64,000 bases of DNA. It comes from Bolinopsis microptera. Its lineage: Eukaryota; Ctenophora; Tentaculata; Lobata; Bolinopsidae. Location: positions 4,109,675 to 4,173,674 of the forward strand of contig NC_087078.1 in the NCBI RefSeq assembly GCF_026151205.1, given 5' to 3'. Made by a program: the position numbers and the translations under genes. Shown in pieces: positions 13,429 to 24,500 of the stretch. Numbering within the stretch: the first letter of the stretch is position 1; the number at the start of each line of letters is the position of its first letter. The notes below the pieces were generated by a model that saw only the letters and a program-made list of their open reading frames with translations, was not told where the DNA came from and did not search any database.

Positions 13429-15302
13429 ATGTCAAATAATAAGAGCTCAGACATTAGTCTCCACTCTTGTGAGCGCCCTTTAGAACATTTGAACTTTTCA
13501 TTCCAGTCTGAAAAATCAGAGAACTGTAACAATTGTCTGTCAAAAGACATCAAGATTGACTTTTTAGAAAAAAAGTTGTCTTTATTGAATGAAATTATCA
13601 GAACTAGTGATCTCATTGCTCAGTACAATGATAGTCTCATATCAGATCAAACTCAAATACAAGAACAGAGTTTTAAGTGTGAAAATTTGCTGCCAAACTT
13701 ATCAGAGGAGATTGAATGTGAGATCATAACCATTACCCCTCAGTCACACGTTGTTATCAATCAAGTAGAAGCGTTTGATGTAGATGACATTGTTGTGGAA
13801 GATGTTGTATCGGACAGTTTGTTTGTTGACAACGATGTCGTGGACAAAGTTGTTCCACAGGAGGTTGTTGGAAACGAGATTGTTATCAGTGAGATTGTTG
13901 TTAACGAGGTTATGGCAGACGAGGATGATGTGTCTGATCTCCCTGTATCTACTGCTACTGGTGAATCACGGATCAAACCCCTAAGCCCAGAGACAAATAT
14001 CCAAACTTGGTCCGTACCCCTGTCTACGATCCTATAACACCGGGGCCAATGAATATATCTGTAACTTGTTCCCCATCACCAGTGAAACCAGTTACCCTAC
14101 TAGATGATGGTCCATTCTCTAAATTTTCACTTGATCTATTAATGGAAGAACTTGAGTTCAGTCACGGTTTTAAAAACAGGAAATCGGTTTATTTTGGTGA
14201 CTTTCCCTATGAGTACTCAGGTGCAACACATGACCCAAAAAGTGTACACAATGATTCCTACCTTGCTAAACTCAGCTCCTACATTAATGTGATATTACCC
14301 AATTTCAGACACAATAGTATTCTCGTCAATCTATATGAAACTGGAGCAGAGTTCATGCCAGCTCATAGCGATTCTGAATCATGTATTGTAGAACACTCTG
14401 ATATTGTAACCATTTCACTTGGTGCGACGAGAACACTGCAAATTAGATCAAACGGCAGCAATGAAGTTGTGGGCTCTGTGCAGCTTCAGCATGGAGATGT
14501 CTTCATCATGTCCAAATTGTCTCAGGCTGACTTTCAACATGAGATACTGCCAGACGAAATGTGTGATGAACCCCGGATCAGCATCACCCTAAGACTGATG
14601 AAGCCCCCTAGGATCACTCAGTCAACTGAGTTTGGTCTGCGTTCACCGCCCCCACCCATCCCCCATTCAGGACACAAACTGACAGACTCTTCTTCACCTG
14701 CACTCTCAGTTTGCAAACAGTCAGCTAAAGCTTCACAAAAGTCTGTCCTATTCATAAGCAGCTCTATGTTCAGGTTTCTTGATGCGGACAAGTTATCATC
14801 GTCCACTGTTAGTGCTAGTAAACTGTTTTATCCTGGGGCTGATGCCAAAGTAATGTTAAATAAACTAAAAACTGACCTACACTCTGTTCCATCCCCATCT
14901 ATTATTTATATTATGACAGGAACTAATAATGTGAACACAGTCTATTTTGGCTCAAAGTCACTGAAGGATGCAGCGGGTGACATTAGTAATCTCTTAAATT
15001 ATCTCAAGTCAGTGTATCCGAATGCAACAATTAATGTTCTCAATATTCTTCCCAGGAGTACAAAAGGCCGCAATGATGTTGTGGCAGAGCTAAATAAGGT
15101 TATTAAGGATATGTGTAGCAAAGATTCTTGTTTTAATTACATTAGCACCCATAATTTATTTAACTATAATAGAAGTGGATTCAGGAAAGAATTTTATTTT
15201 GCCAGACCATCTGCAAAAATATCTGATAACTGTCACCTCAATACAAGCGGTGTTATTCGACTTGCTAAATTTCTGAAGTATTGGGCCCATAAGCAAGTTT
15301 GA
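13429..15302 (+). pseudogene. LINE ORF1 with AlkB-like dioxygenase and SGNH esterase, frameshifted (copy 1)
   Basis: Same protein as the intact ORF1 at 19523-21397, but one base is lost near 13975. Copy 1 reads ATCAAACCCC where copy 2 reads ATCAACACCCC. The first frame runs on to a stop at 14035-14037, and the rest of the protein continues in another frame to 15302. The break falls just before the AlkB-like domain, so copy 1 can make only the N-terminal coiled-coil and Val/Asp-rich part in frame. The dioxygenase (HSD, later H and PRISITLR) and esterase regions are otherwise intact. This is either a real young mutation or a sequencing error in one copy. Confidence 0.9.
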
Positions 15303-15461
15303 ATGTTCAGAAAGATTGTTAACATTTATTTCATCTAGATAAGGGATAATTACACATTGTTCCTCATGTTTATTGAAGTTTTAGAAAGTTTTGTTATTAT
15401 CTCATACAAATTTGCCAGTTCTGCAATTTATCTTATTCTGACAAGTTTATAGCAGCATAAA

Positions 15462-18400
15462 TTGGAAAAATTTTCATGCTCTCACAGCAGTTCTTGCATT
15501 AACCCGTGCATTAGTAAAATCACAGTTTCATACCATGCCAAAAAGCTTGCAGTGGGACATTGCAACATGCAGGGAGGACTAACAGGTATGCCAAAATGTC
15601 TTGAAATCCAAGATCTAATCTGGAAAGAGAAATTAGATGTTTTATGCCTGAATGAAACAAATCTTAAGTCGGATATTGACTCAGCCAGTCTAAACCTACC
15701 CAAGAATTTTACTTTTATCCGCAAAGACCGTCCTAACGACAATGGTCATGGGGGATGTGGCATTCTCATCAGTGAGCACATAAAGTTTAAAATGATTCAA
15801 CTAAACTTAGTTTTGCAATATGACCAAATCGAGGCTATTTGGATCCATCTTACAGATTGCAATATTTTCATCTGCTGTTTCTACAGATCTGAGTTGTTTA
15901 GTCCTCTTGACAAATTTTTAGATTATATGACAGACTGCATGATGAGTATAGGAAGTAAGAATGTTATTTGGCTGGGTGATGTAAATGTAGACCAAAACAA
16001 CATCAGCAGTATGAACTATAAGAAATTAGACATTACAATGAAAATGTTTGGAATGGTACAGGTAGTTCAGGATATTACCCGCATTGCTAAACTAGGAAAC
16101 AGAATCACAAAGACCACAATCGATGTTGTCATAACAAACACTTACTCCAAGTTTCTTGACTGCAAAGTCCTTGATGATTGTATAGGAGATCATCAGGTCG
16201 TAAAGTTCATTGTCGATTTCAATGTGCATAAGGCCTCAAAATTCAAGAAGTTACTAATAAGAGATCACAGCAAAATGAATGTTACTGCTCTTAAAGAATT
16301 TTTGGAAACTTGTGATTATAGACCAATAATAGATTCAACTAGTCTGAATGATGCAGTTGATGGTTTAAACGAACATATTGATCACTACTATGATCACTTC
16401 TGTCCAATTAAACAAATTAAGTGCCATAGTGATTACATCCATAAGCCATCTCCAGAATTTTTAGAAAGTAAGAAATTGAAAGGGAAACTTTACCGTAAAT
16501 TTTTAACACACAACAAGAACAGACGTATACATCCAAATGGTCTTATACACTGTAATAAATGTGACTCATTATGGATGGCATATAAACGGCAGAGAAACTA
16601 TTCAACCTATTTGTCTAGAATTAATAGGAAGACTAACTTAGCAACAGAACTGAAAGCCAAGTGTGCCATGAATGATCTAAAGGGTGTATGGAAAACGATA
16701 AAGACAGCATCAAATCTGCCTGTTAAAGCTAACAATATCAATAACAATCTTGATGCTGAAACCACCAATAAATATTTTGCTGAAATAGGTCCAAAGATCC
16801 AAGCAGAAGTGCAGCTGGAAAATGAAAATGAATTTCTATCTTATCTACAAAATGAGCAGATTGACAACGAGACCAGCTTGAATAGCTTTACTGAAATAAC
16901 TGAGTCCAATATCTTAGACTATGTGGCAAGTATCCCTTGTAGCAAATCCACTAATGATCATATACCATTGAGAGTGTTTAGACAAATTTTACCTGCATTT
17001 ATTGCTCCATTAACACATCTTGTAAATTTGAGTTTATCCAGTGGCATCATGCCAAACAGCTGCAAGGTTGCAAAAGTCACCCCAATCCATAAGGATGGTG
17101 ATACTGAGAATCCTAGTAATTATCGACCAATCTCAATTTTACCGATTCTTGGAAAGTGCATCGAATTTTGTGTGAACTCCCAACTGACTCAATATCTTGA
17201 TGAAAAGGGAATACTTTCAGAGCATCAATATGGTTTCCGTAAAGATCACTCTACAACTTATCTCATGTTAGATCTGTTTGATCGTATATTTACTGCTAAG
17301 AACAGTGCCAAGCATCCTGCAATTATCTTCCTGGACATCAGAAAGGCATTTGATACTGTTAACCATGATATTCTCATTCAAAAGCTGAAGCATTATGGAA
17401 TAAAAGATACTGCATTGAGCTGGTTTAGGAGCTTCCTCACAGATAGATTACAGCAAACTAGAGTTGGGAGTAGGATAAGCAGTTTACATTCATTGAACTC
17501 TGGAGTGCCTCAAGGAAGTATATTAGGACCAATTCTATTCAGCATTTTTATCAATGACCTGCCTAATGCATGCCTATTTTCTAAACCTTATCTATTTGCT
17601 GATGACGGTGCATTATATTTTGACAATATATCTAGAGGAAACTATGGTAACATCAAACAAGAGTTGAAATTAGTTATCAGATGGCTTCAGGCTAATAAAC
17701 TATCCCTGAATAATGAAAAAACAAAACTAATGATCCTTGACTCTAAGCCTAACCTTGATGCCATCCTTGTTGAAATTTGTGATGACCTTACTTTGGTAAT
17801 CTGTGAAACTAAATCCCATAAGTACCTTGGACTTATAGTTGACAGCAGATTGACATTTAATGAACATATTGATAACATTAAGAAAAAGATATCCAAAAGA
17901 ATTGGTGCTATGTATAGATCAAAAAAACTTCTCCCTCTTAAGTTCAGGAAGATGTTTGCTAATGCACTTATGTTGCCACATTTTGACTACTTAGACACCA
18001 TCTGGTCAAGAACATATAAAAAACGACTAGGAGAGTTAGATATCATGTACAAAAAGGTTGCTAAAATAGCCCTAGATGTAAACATCAGAGAGAGGTCGGT
18101 TAATGTATACAAAAATATGGGATGGCTTCCTCTCCATTTGAGACGACAGGTTCATCTTAGCTCATATATGTACCGTATAATCAATGAAACATGTCCAAAG
18201 CATTTTATCGGGAAATTCTCGTATATTTCTGGTGGATCACGTGAGGCAGAAAACTGCAATCTTTATACTCCTAAATCAAGATCTCACAAGGAGTTTAACT
18301 ATCTAGGAACTAAGGCCTGGAACATATTACCAAAGTCCCTTAGAGAGTGTGACGACGTTAAGAAATTTTCTAAGTTATACAAAGAAACTCTTATGAATAT

Positions 18401-18482
18401 GGTGCTAACTGATGAGAATTACCAAGGGGATAACTCTTACGATAAATTCATGATCCCACCCAACACTAGCCAATGTATCTAG
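15462..18482 (+). CDS. LINE ORF2: EEP endonuclease and reverse transcriptase (copy 1)
   Basis: A polyprotein of about 1000 residues for target-primed reverse transcription. The N-terminal EEP nuclease spans residues about 28-255 counted from 15462. It shows the Asn of GHCNMQGG, the Glu of LNETN, the WLGDVNVDQN block, TTIDVV and the final GDH. The RT follows at about 500-800, with FLDIRKAFDTVNHD, GVPQGSILGP and the catalytic FADD. A C-terminal LINE domain ends near VKKFSKLYKETL. The first codon at 15462 is TTG. The frame opens after a TAG at 15450-15452, and the first in-frame ATG (15567) comes after the catalytic Asn, so the true start is unclear. It is identical in translation to copy 2. Confidence 0.95.
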   Translation: MEKFSCSHSSSCINPCISKITVSYHAKKLAVGHCNMQGGLTGMPKCLEIQDLIWKEKLDVLCLNETNLKSDIDSASLNLPKNFTFIRKDRPNDNGHGGCGILISEHIKFKMIQLNLVLQYDQIEAIWIHLTDCNIFICCFYRSELFSPLDKFLDYMTDCMMSIGSKNVIWLGDVNVDQNNISSMNYKKLDITMKMFGMVQVVQDITRIAKLGNRITKTTIDVVITNTYSKFLDCKVLDDCIGDHQVVKFIVDFNVHKASKFKKLLIRDHSKMNVTALKEFLETCDYRPIIDSTSLNDAVDGLNEHIDHYYDHFCPIKQIKCHSDYIHKPSPEFLESKKLKGKLYRKFLTHNKNRRIHPNGLIHCNKCDSLWMAYKRQRNYSTYLSRINRKTNLATELKAKCAMNDLKGVWKTIKTASNLPVKANNINNNLDAETTNKYFAEIGPKIQAEVQLENENEFLSYLQNEQIDNETSLNSFTEITESNILDYVASIPCSKSTNDHIPLRVFRQILPAFIAPLTHLVNLSLSSGIMPNSCKVAKVTPIHKDGDTENPSNYRPISILPILGKCIEFCVNSQLTQYLDEKGILSEHQYGFRKDHSTTYLMLDLFDRIFTAKNSAKHPAIIFLDIRKAFDTVNHDILIQKLKHYGIKDTALSWFRSFLTDRLQQTRVGSRISSLHSLNSGVPQGSILGPILFSIFINDLPNACLFSKPYLFADDGALYFDNISRGNYGNIKQELKLVIRWLQANKLSLNNEKTKLMILDSKPNLDAILVEICDDLTLVICETKSHKYLGLIVDSRLTFNEHIDNIKKKISKRIGAMYRSKKLLPLKFRKMFANALMLPHFDYLDTIWSRTYKKRLGELDIMYKKVAKIALDVNIRERSVNVYKNMGWLPLHLRRQVHLSSYMYRIINETCPKHFIGKFSYISGGSREAENCNLYTPKSRSHKEFNYLGTKAWNILPKSLRECDDVKKFSKLYKETLMNMVLTDENYQGDNSYDKFMIPPNTSQCI

Positions 18483-18755
18483 GCAGTTATGTTATTTCGG
18501 TTAAGTTATCTCAGTACATAAGTGAATCCAATCTATCCCCTGCAATCAAAGTATTTCCATGCCTATTAAGCTATTACAGGAAATTAGGAACATCAGTGGA
18601 AAGGTGCACTGTCAATCATTATTGCTCCATACCTCCAGTCCTCCTGTTATGTGCAATTCTCACTGCTATATATGCTCCTCATTTGTATCAATTATATTGA
18701 TGCTACATTGTTATTGAATATGAAATAATTTTCAACCGTATTAATTTATTAACTT

Positions 18756-18885
18756 ATTGTAAATAGCAAGTTTGACAAAGGGATTACGTTTATTTTACCT
18801 GGAGTTCGTTTAAGTTTAGTATTGTAAATAGTTAATTTGACGAAGGGAATACGTCTATTTTACCCTGAGTTATGTTTTAGTTCAA
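18756..18885 (+). repeat. 3' UTR direct repeat pair, 65 bp units (copy 1)
   Basis: Two imperfect 65-base units lie back to back in the LINE 3' UTR. Each begins ATTGTAAATAG, continues TTTGACAAAGGGA or TTTGACGAAGGGA, then TTACGT or ATACGTC, TATTTTACC and a TTTAGTT-like end. The pair recurs at 24851-24980. A role in RT recognition of the template is plausible but only inferred. Confidence 0.8.
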
Positions 18886-19298
18886 TCTTGACACAATTTT
18901 AAAGTAGTACACGGAATAAGATAATCAATAAACTTAATCAATCTGGAAAACACGACCAGAACTCCGTGCAGTACATTCACAAATTAATTAACTTCCAGGT
19001 TAAAACTTAAAAGCAGAATATATCCAGGAGATTGTGTCAATCATGAATAAATTGTATACACATTGTGCAGGGCCATCCCGGTAATATCCTACTTGCTTGT
19101 TGTTACAAAATTAAGATAAGAAACGAGGCTGAAAGTCTAGCGGTTTCTTACTATCAGGTTCGTAAGACACACGAGGCTAACATGCCGTACACACTAGAGT
19201 TACACTAGAGGCCGTTACATACTTTGACAGACGTGGGACGGAAGGTGTGGTGTGTAAAGTGGAGATCAGGTGACACATCTAATACCTTGTACACAGTT

Positions 19299-19338
19299 TT
19301 AATACTTTCAACTCTACTATATAACAAATAATTTGAGG
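19299..19338 (+). promoter_or_regulatory. Conserved 5' UTR motif, copy 2
   Basis: Exact counterpart of the motif at 13205-13244, at an offset of 6094 bases and about 185 bases upstream of the ORF1 ATG. Confidence 0.55.
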
Positions 19339-19522
19339 TATGAGATATGATAGACGAGCGTAAGTGTTGACGTGCAAAGGACTGCTGTGAGTGTACTTGA
19401 AGATTACTCATCCTCCTCCTTCTCATCAAAACTATTCTCATCAAAACTACTATCTGGACTGAAGGTATTGCGTTTACAGTGTTTATTGTGCTTCTGAACA
19501 TTGAACTCTTGATAATATAACT

Positions 19523-21397
19523 ATGTCAAATAATAAGAGCTCAGACATTAGTCTCCACTCTTGTGAGCGCCCTTTAGAACATTTGAACTTTTCATTCCAG
19601 TCTGAAAAATCAGAGAACTGTAACAATTGTCTGTCAAAAGACATCAAGATTGACTTTTTAGAAAAAAAGTTGTCTTTATTGAATGAAATTATCAGAACTA
19701 GTGATCTCATTGCTCAGTACAATGATAGTCTCATATCAGATCAAACTCAAATACAAGAACAGAGTTTTAAGTGTGAAAATTTGCTGCCAAACTTATCAGA
19801 GGAGATTGAATGTGAGATCATAACCATTACCCCTCAGTCACACGTTGTTATCAATCAAGTAGAAGCGTTTGATGTAGATGACATTGTTGTGGAAGATGTT
19901 GTATCGGACAGTTTGTTTGTTGACAACGATGTCGTGGACAAAGTTGTTCCACAGGAGGTTGTTGGAAACGAGATTGTTATCAGTGAGATTGTTGTTAACG
20001 AGGTTATGGCAGACGAGGATGATGTGTCTGATCTCCCTGTATCTACTGCTACTGGTGAATCACGGATCAACACCCCTAAGCCCAGAGACAAATATCCAAA
20101 CTTGGTCCGTACCCCTGTCTACGATCCTATAACACCGGGGCCAATGAATATATCTGTAACTTGTTCCCCATCACCAGTGAAACCAGTTACCCTACTAGAT
20201 GATGGTCCATTCTCTAAATTTTCACTTGATCTATTAATGGAAGAACTTGAGTTCAGTCACGGTTTTAAAAACAGGAAATCGGTTTATTTTGGTGACTTTC
20301 CCTATGAGTACTCAGGTGCAACACATGACCCAAAAAGTGTACACAATGATTCCTACCTTGCTAAACTCAGCTCCTACATTAATGTGATATTACCCAATTT
20401 CAGACACAATAGTATTCTCGTCAATCTATATGAAACTGGAGCAGAGTTCATGCCAGCTCATAGCGATTCTGAATCATGTATTGTAGAACACTCTGATATT
20501 GTAACCATTTCACTTGGTGCGACGAGAACACTGCAAATTAGATCAAACGGCAGCAATGAAGTTGTGGGCTCTGTGCAGCTTCAGCATGGAGATGTCTTCA
20601 TCATGTCCAAATTGTCTCAGGCTGACTTTCAACATGAGATACTGCCAGACGAAATGTGTGATGAACCCCGGATCAGCATCACCCTAAGACTGATGAAGCC
20701 CCCTAGGATCACTCAGTCAACTGAGTTTGGTCTGCGTTCACCGCCCCCACCCATCCCCCATTCAGGACACAAACTGACAGACTCTTCTTCACCTGCACTC
20801 TCAGTTTGCAAACAGTCAGCTAAAGCTTCACAAAAGTCTGTCCTATTCATAAGCAGCTCTATGTTCAGGTTTCTTGATGCGGACAAGTTATCATCGTCCA
20901 CTGTTAGTGCTAGTAAACTGTTTTATCCTGGGGCTGATGCCAAAGTAATGTTAAATAAACTAAAAACTGACCTACACTCTGTTCCATCCCCATCTATTAT
21001 TTATATTATGACAGGAACTAATAATGTGAACACAGTCTATTTTGGCTCAAAGTCACTGAAGGATGCAGCGGGTGACATTAGTAATCTCTTAAATTATCTC
21101 AAGTCAGTGTATCCGAATGCAACAATTAATGTTCTCAATATTCTTCCCAGGAGTACAAAAGGCCGCAATGATGTTGTGGCAGAGCTAAATAAGGTTATTA
21201 AGGATATGTGTAGCAAAGATTCTTGTTTTAATTACATTAGCACCCATAATTTATTTAACTATAATAGAAGTGGATTCAGGAAAGAATTTTATTTTGCCAG
21301 ACCATCTGCAAAAATATCTGATAACTGTCACCTCAATACAAGCGGTGTTATTCGACTTGCTAAATTTCTGAAGTATTGGGCCCATAAGCAAGTTTGA
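19523..21397 (+). CDS. LINE ORF1: coiled coil, AlkB-like 2OG-Fe(II) dioxygenase, SGNH hydrolase
   Basis: A 624-residue protein starting at a true ATG. Residues 1-90 are polar and coiled-coil-like, and about 110-175 are a Val/Asp/Glu-rich linker. Residues about 235-395 match the AlkB family of 2-oxoglutarate and Fe(II)-dependent demethylases: Asn-x-Tyr at 301-303, His313-x-Asp315 (MPAHSDSE), His371, and the C-terminal PRISITLR with Arg383 and Arg389. AlkB enzymes remove methyl groups from N1-methyladenine and N3-methylcytosine in nucleic acids. Residues about 440-620 resemble the SGNH esterase known from CR1 ORF1. The candidate nucleophile is Ser446, in ISSSMFR where GDS is usual, with GTNN in block III and Asp600-x-x-His603. 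In the element this protein probably binds RNA and accompanies ORF2. Its substrate is not known. Confidence 0.9.
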   Translation: MSNNKSSDISLHSCERPLEHLNFSFQSEKSENCNNCLSKDIKIDFLEKKLSLLNEIIRTSDLIAQYNDSLISDQTQIQEQSFKCENLLPNLSEEIECEIITITPQSHVVINQVEAFDVDDIVVEDVVSDSLFVDNDVVDKVVPQEVVGNEIVISEIVVNEVMADEDDVSDLPVSTATGESRINTPKPRDKYPNLVRTPVYDPITPGPMNISVTCSPSPVKPVTLLDDGPFSKFSLDLLMEELEFSHGFKNRKSVYFGDFPYEYSGATHDPKSVHNDSYLAKLSSYINVILPNFRHNSILVNLYETGAEFMPAHSDSESCIVEHSDIVTISLGATRTLQIRSNGSNEVVGSVQLQHGDVFIMSKLSQADFQHEILPDEMCDEPRISITLRLMKPPRITQSTEFGLRSPPPPIPHSGHKLTDSSSPALSVCKQSAKASQKSVLFISSSMFRFLDADKLSSSTVSASKLFYPGADAKVMLNKLKTDLHSVPSPSIIYIMTGTNNVNTVYFGSKSLKDAAGDISNLLNYLKSVYPNATINVLNILPRSTKGRNDVVAELNKVIKDMCSKDSCFNYISTHNLFNYNRSGFRKEFYFARPSAKISDNCHLNTSGVIRLAKFLKYWAHKQV

Positions 21398-21556
21398 ATG
21401 TTCAGAAAGATTGTTAACATTTATTTCATCTAGATAAGGGATAATTACACATTGTTCCTCATGTTTATTGAAGTTTTAGAAAGTTTTGTTATTATCTCAT
21501 ACAAATTTGCCAGTTCTGCAATTTATCTTATTCTGACAAGTTTATAGCAGCATAAA

Positions 21557-24500
21557 TTGGAAAAATTTTCATGCTCTCACAGCAGTTCTTGCATTAACCC
21601 GTGCATTAGTAAAATCACAGTTTCATACCATGCCAAAAAGCTTGCAGTGGGACATTGCAACATGCAGGGAGGACTAACAGGTATGCCAAAATGTCTTGAA
21701 ATCCAAGATCTAATCTGGAAAGAGAAATTAGATGTTTTATGCCTGAATGAAACAAATCTTAAGTCGGATATTGACTCAGCCAGTCTAAACCTACCCAAGA
21801 ATTTTACTTTTATCCGCAAAGACCGTCCTAACGACAATGGTCATGGGGGATGTGGCATTCTCATCAGTGAGCACATAAAGTTTAAAATGATTCAACTAAA
21901 CTTAGTTTTGCAATATGACCAAATCGAGGCTATTTGGATCCATCTTACAGATTGCAATATTTTCATCTGCTGTTTCTACAGATCTGAGTTGTTTAGTCCT
22001 CTTGACAAATTTTTAGATTATATGACAGACTGCATGATGAGTATAGGAAGTAAGAATGTTATTTGGCTGGGTGATGTAAATGTAGACCAAAACAACATCA
22101 GCAGTATGAACTATAAGAAATTAGACATTACAATGAAAATGTTTGGAATGGTACAGGTAGTTCAGGATATTACCCGCATTGCTAAACTAGGAAACAGAAT
22201 CACAAAGACCACAATCGATGTTGTCATAACAAACACTTACTCCAAGTTTCTTGACTGCAAAGTCCTTGATGATTGTATAGGAGATCATCAGGTCGTAAAG
22301 TTCATTGTCGATTTCAATGTGCATAAGGCCTCAAAATTCAAGAAGTTACTAATAAGAGATCACAGCAAAATGAATGTTACTGCTCTTAAAGAATTTTTGG
22401 AAACTTGTGATTATAGACCAATAATAGATTCAACTAGTCTGAATGATGCAGTTGATGGTTTAAACGAACATATTGATCACTACTATGATCACTTCTGTCC
22501 AATTAAACAAATTAAGTGCCATAGTGATTACATCCATAAGCCATCTCCAGAATTTTTAGAAAGTAAGAAATTGAAAGGGAAACTTTACCGTAAATTTTTA
22601 ACACACAACAAGAACAGACGTATACATCCAAATGGTCTTATACACTGTAATAAATGTGACTCATTATGGATGGCATATAAACGGCAGAGAAACTATTCAA
22701 CCTATTTGTCTAGAATTAATAGGAAGACTAACTTAGCAACAGAACTGAAAGCCAAGTGTGCCATGAATGATCTAAAGGGTGTATGGAAAACGATAAAGAC
22801 AGCATCAAATCTGCCTGTTAAAGCTAACAATATCAATAACAATCTTGATGCTGAAACCACCAATAAATATTTTGCTGAAATAGGTCCAAAGATCCAAGCA
22901 GAAGTGCAGCTGGAAAATGAAAATGAATTTCTATCTTATCTACAAAATGAGCAGATTGACAACGAGACCAGCTTGAATAGCTTTACTGAAATAACTGAGT
23001 CCAATATCTTAGACTATGTGGCAAGTATCCCTTGTAGCAAATCCACTAATGATCATATACCATTGAGAGTGTTTAGACAAATTTTACCTGCATTTATTGC
23101 TCCATTAACACATCTTGTAAATTTGAGTTTATCCAGTGGCATCATGCCAAACAGCTGCAAGGTTGCAAAAGTCACCCCAATCCATAAGGATGGTGATACT
23201 GAGAATCCTAGTAATTATCGACCAATCTCAATTTTACCGATTCTTGGAAAGTGCATCGAATTTTGTGTGAACTCCCAACTGACTCAATATCTTGATGAAA
23301 AGGGAATACTTTCAGAGCATCAATATGGTTTCCGTAAAGATCACTCTACAACTTATCTCATGTTAGATCTGTTTGATCGTATATTTACTGCTAAGAACAG
23401 TGCCAAGCATCCTGCAATTATCTTCCTGGACATCAGAAAGGCATTTGATACTGTTAACCATGATATTCTCATTCAAAAGCTGAAGCATTATGGAATAAAA
23501 GATACTGCATTGAGCTGGTTTAGGAGCTTCCTCACAGATAGATTACAGCAAACTAGAGTTGGGAGTAGGATAAGCAGTTTACATTCATTGAACTCTGGAG
23601 TGCCTCAAGGAAGTATATTAGGACCAATTCTATTCAGCATTTTTATCAATGACCTGCCTAATGCATGCCTATTTTCTAAACCTTATCTATTTGCTGATGA
23701 CGGTGCATTATATTTTGACAATATATCTAGAGGAAACTATGGTAACATCAAACAAGAGTTGAAATTAGTTATCAGATGGCTTCAGGCTAATAAACTATCC
23801 CTGAATAATGAAAAAACAAAACTAATGATCCTTGACTCTAAGCCTAACCTTGATGCCATCCTTGTTGAAATTTGTGATGACCTTACTTTGGTAATCTGTG
23901 AAACTAAATCCCATAAGTACCTTGGACTTATAGTTGACAGCAGATTGACATTTAATGAACATATTGATAACATTAAGAAAAAGATATCCAAAAGAATTGG
24001 TGCTATGTATAGATCAAAAAAACTTCTCCCTCTTAAGTTCAGGAAGATGTTTGCTAATGCACTTATGTTGCCACATTTTGACTACTTAGACACCATCTGG
24101 TCAAGAACATATAAAAAACGACTAGGAGAGTTAGATATCATGTACAAAAAGGTTGCTAAAATAGCCCTAGATGTAAACATCAGAGAGAGGTCGGTTAATG
24201 TATACAAAAATATGGGATGGCTTCCTCTCCATTTGAGACGACAGGTTCATCTTAGCTCATATATGTACCGTATAATCAATGAAACATGTCCAAAGCATTT
24301 TATCGGGAAATTCTCGTATATTTCTGGTGGATCACGTGAGGCAGAAAACTGCAATCTTTATACTCCTAAATCAAGATCTCACAAGGAGTTTAACTATCTA
24401 GGAACTAAGGCCTGGAACATATTACCAAAGTCCCTTAGAGAGTGTGACGACGTTAAGAAATTTTCTAAGTTATACAAAGAAACTCTTATGAATATGGTGC

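Larger units (their letters stand above)
12815..18908 (+). mobile_element. LINE family A, copy 1 (CR1/L2-like, AlkB and esterase in ORF1)
   Basis: This is a non-LTR retrotransposon with a 614-base 5' UTR, ORF1 (13429-15302, broken), ORF2 (15462-18482) and a 3' UTR. The whole unit recurs at 18909 onward with an offset of 6094-6095 bases and appears identical apart from one base deletion in ORF1. Its 3' UTR stops about 200 bases short of that of copy 2, right after CAATTTTAAA. A junction of a few bases (GTAGT) then leads into the 5' end of copy 2. An esterase in ORF1 with EEP endonuclease and RT in ORF2 is the layout known for the CR1/L2 group. The exact clade would need an RT phylogeny. Confidence 0.93.

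Noticed and set aside
13111-13616. Minus-strand frames in the LINE 5' UTR and ORF1 start (also at 19205-19710)
   Set aside because: Duplicated only because the LINE is duplicated; they lie opposite real coding or UTR sequence.
18473-18700. 75-codon frame after ORF2 (also 24568-24795)
   Set aside because: In the 3' UTR, non-ATG or weak start, no motif.
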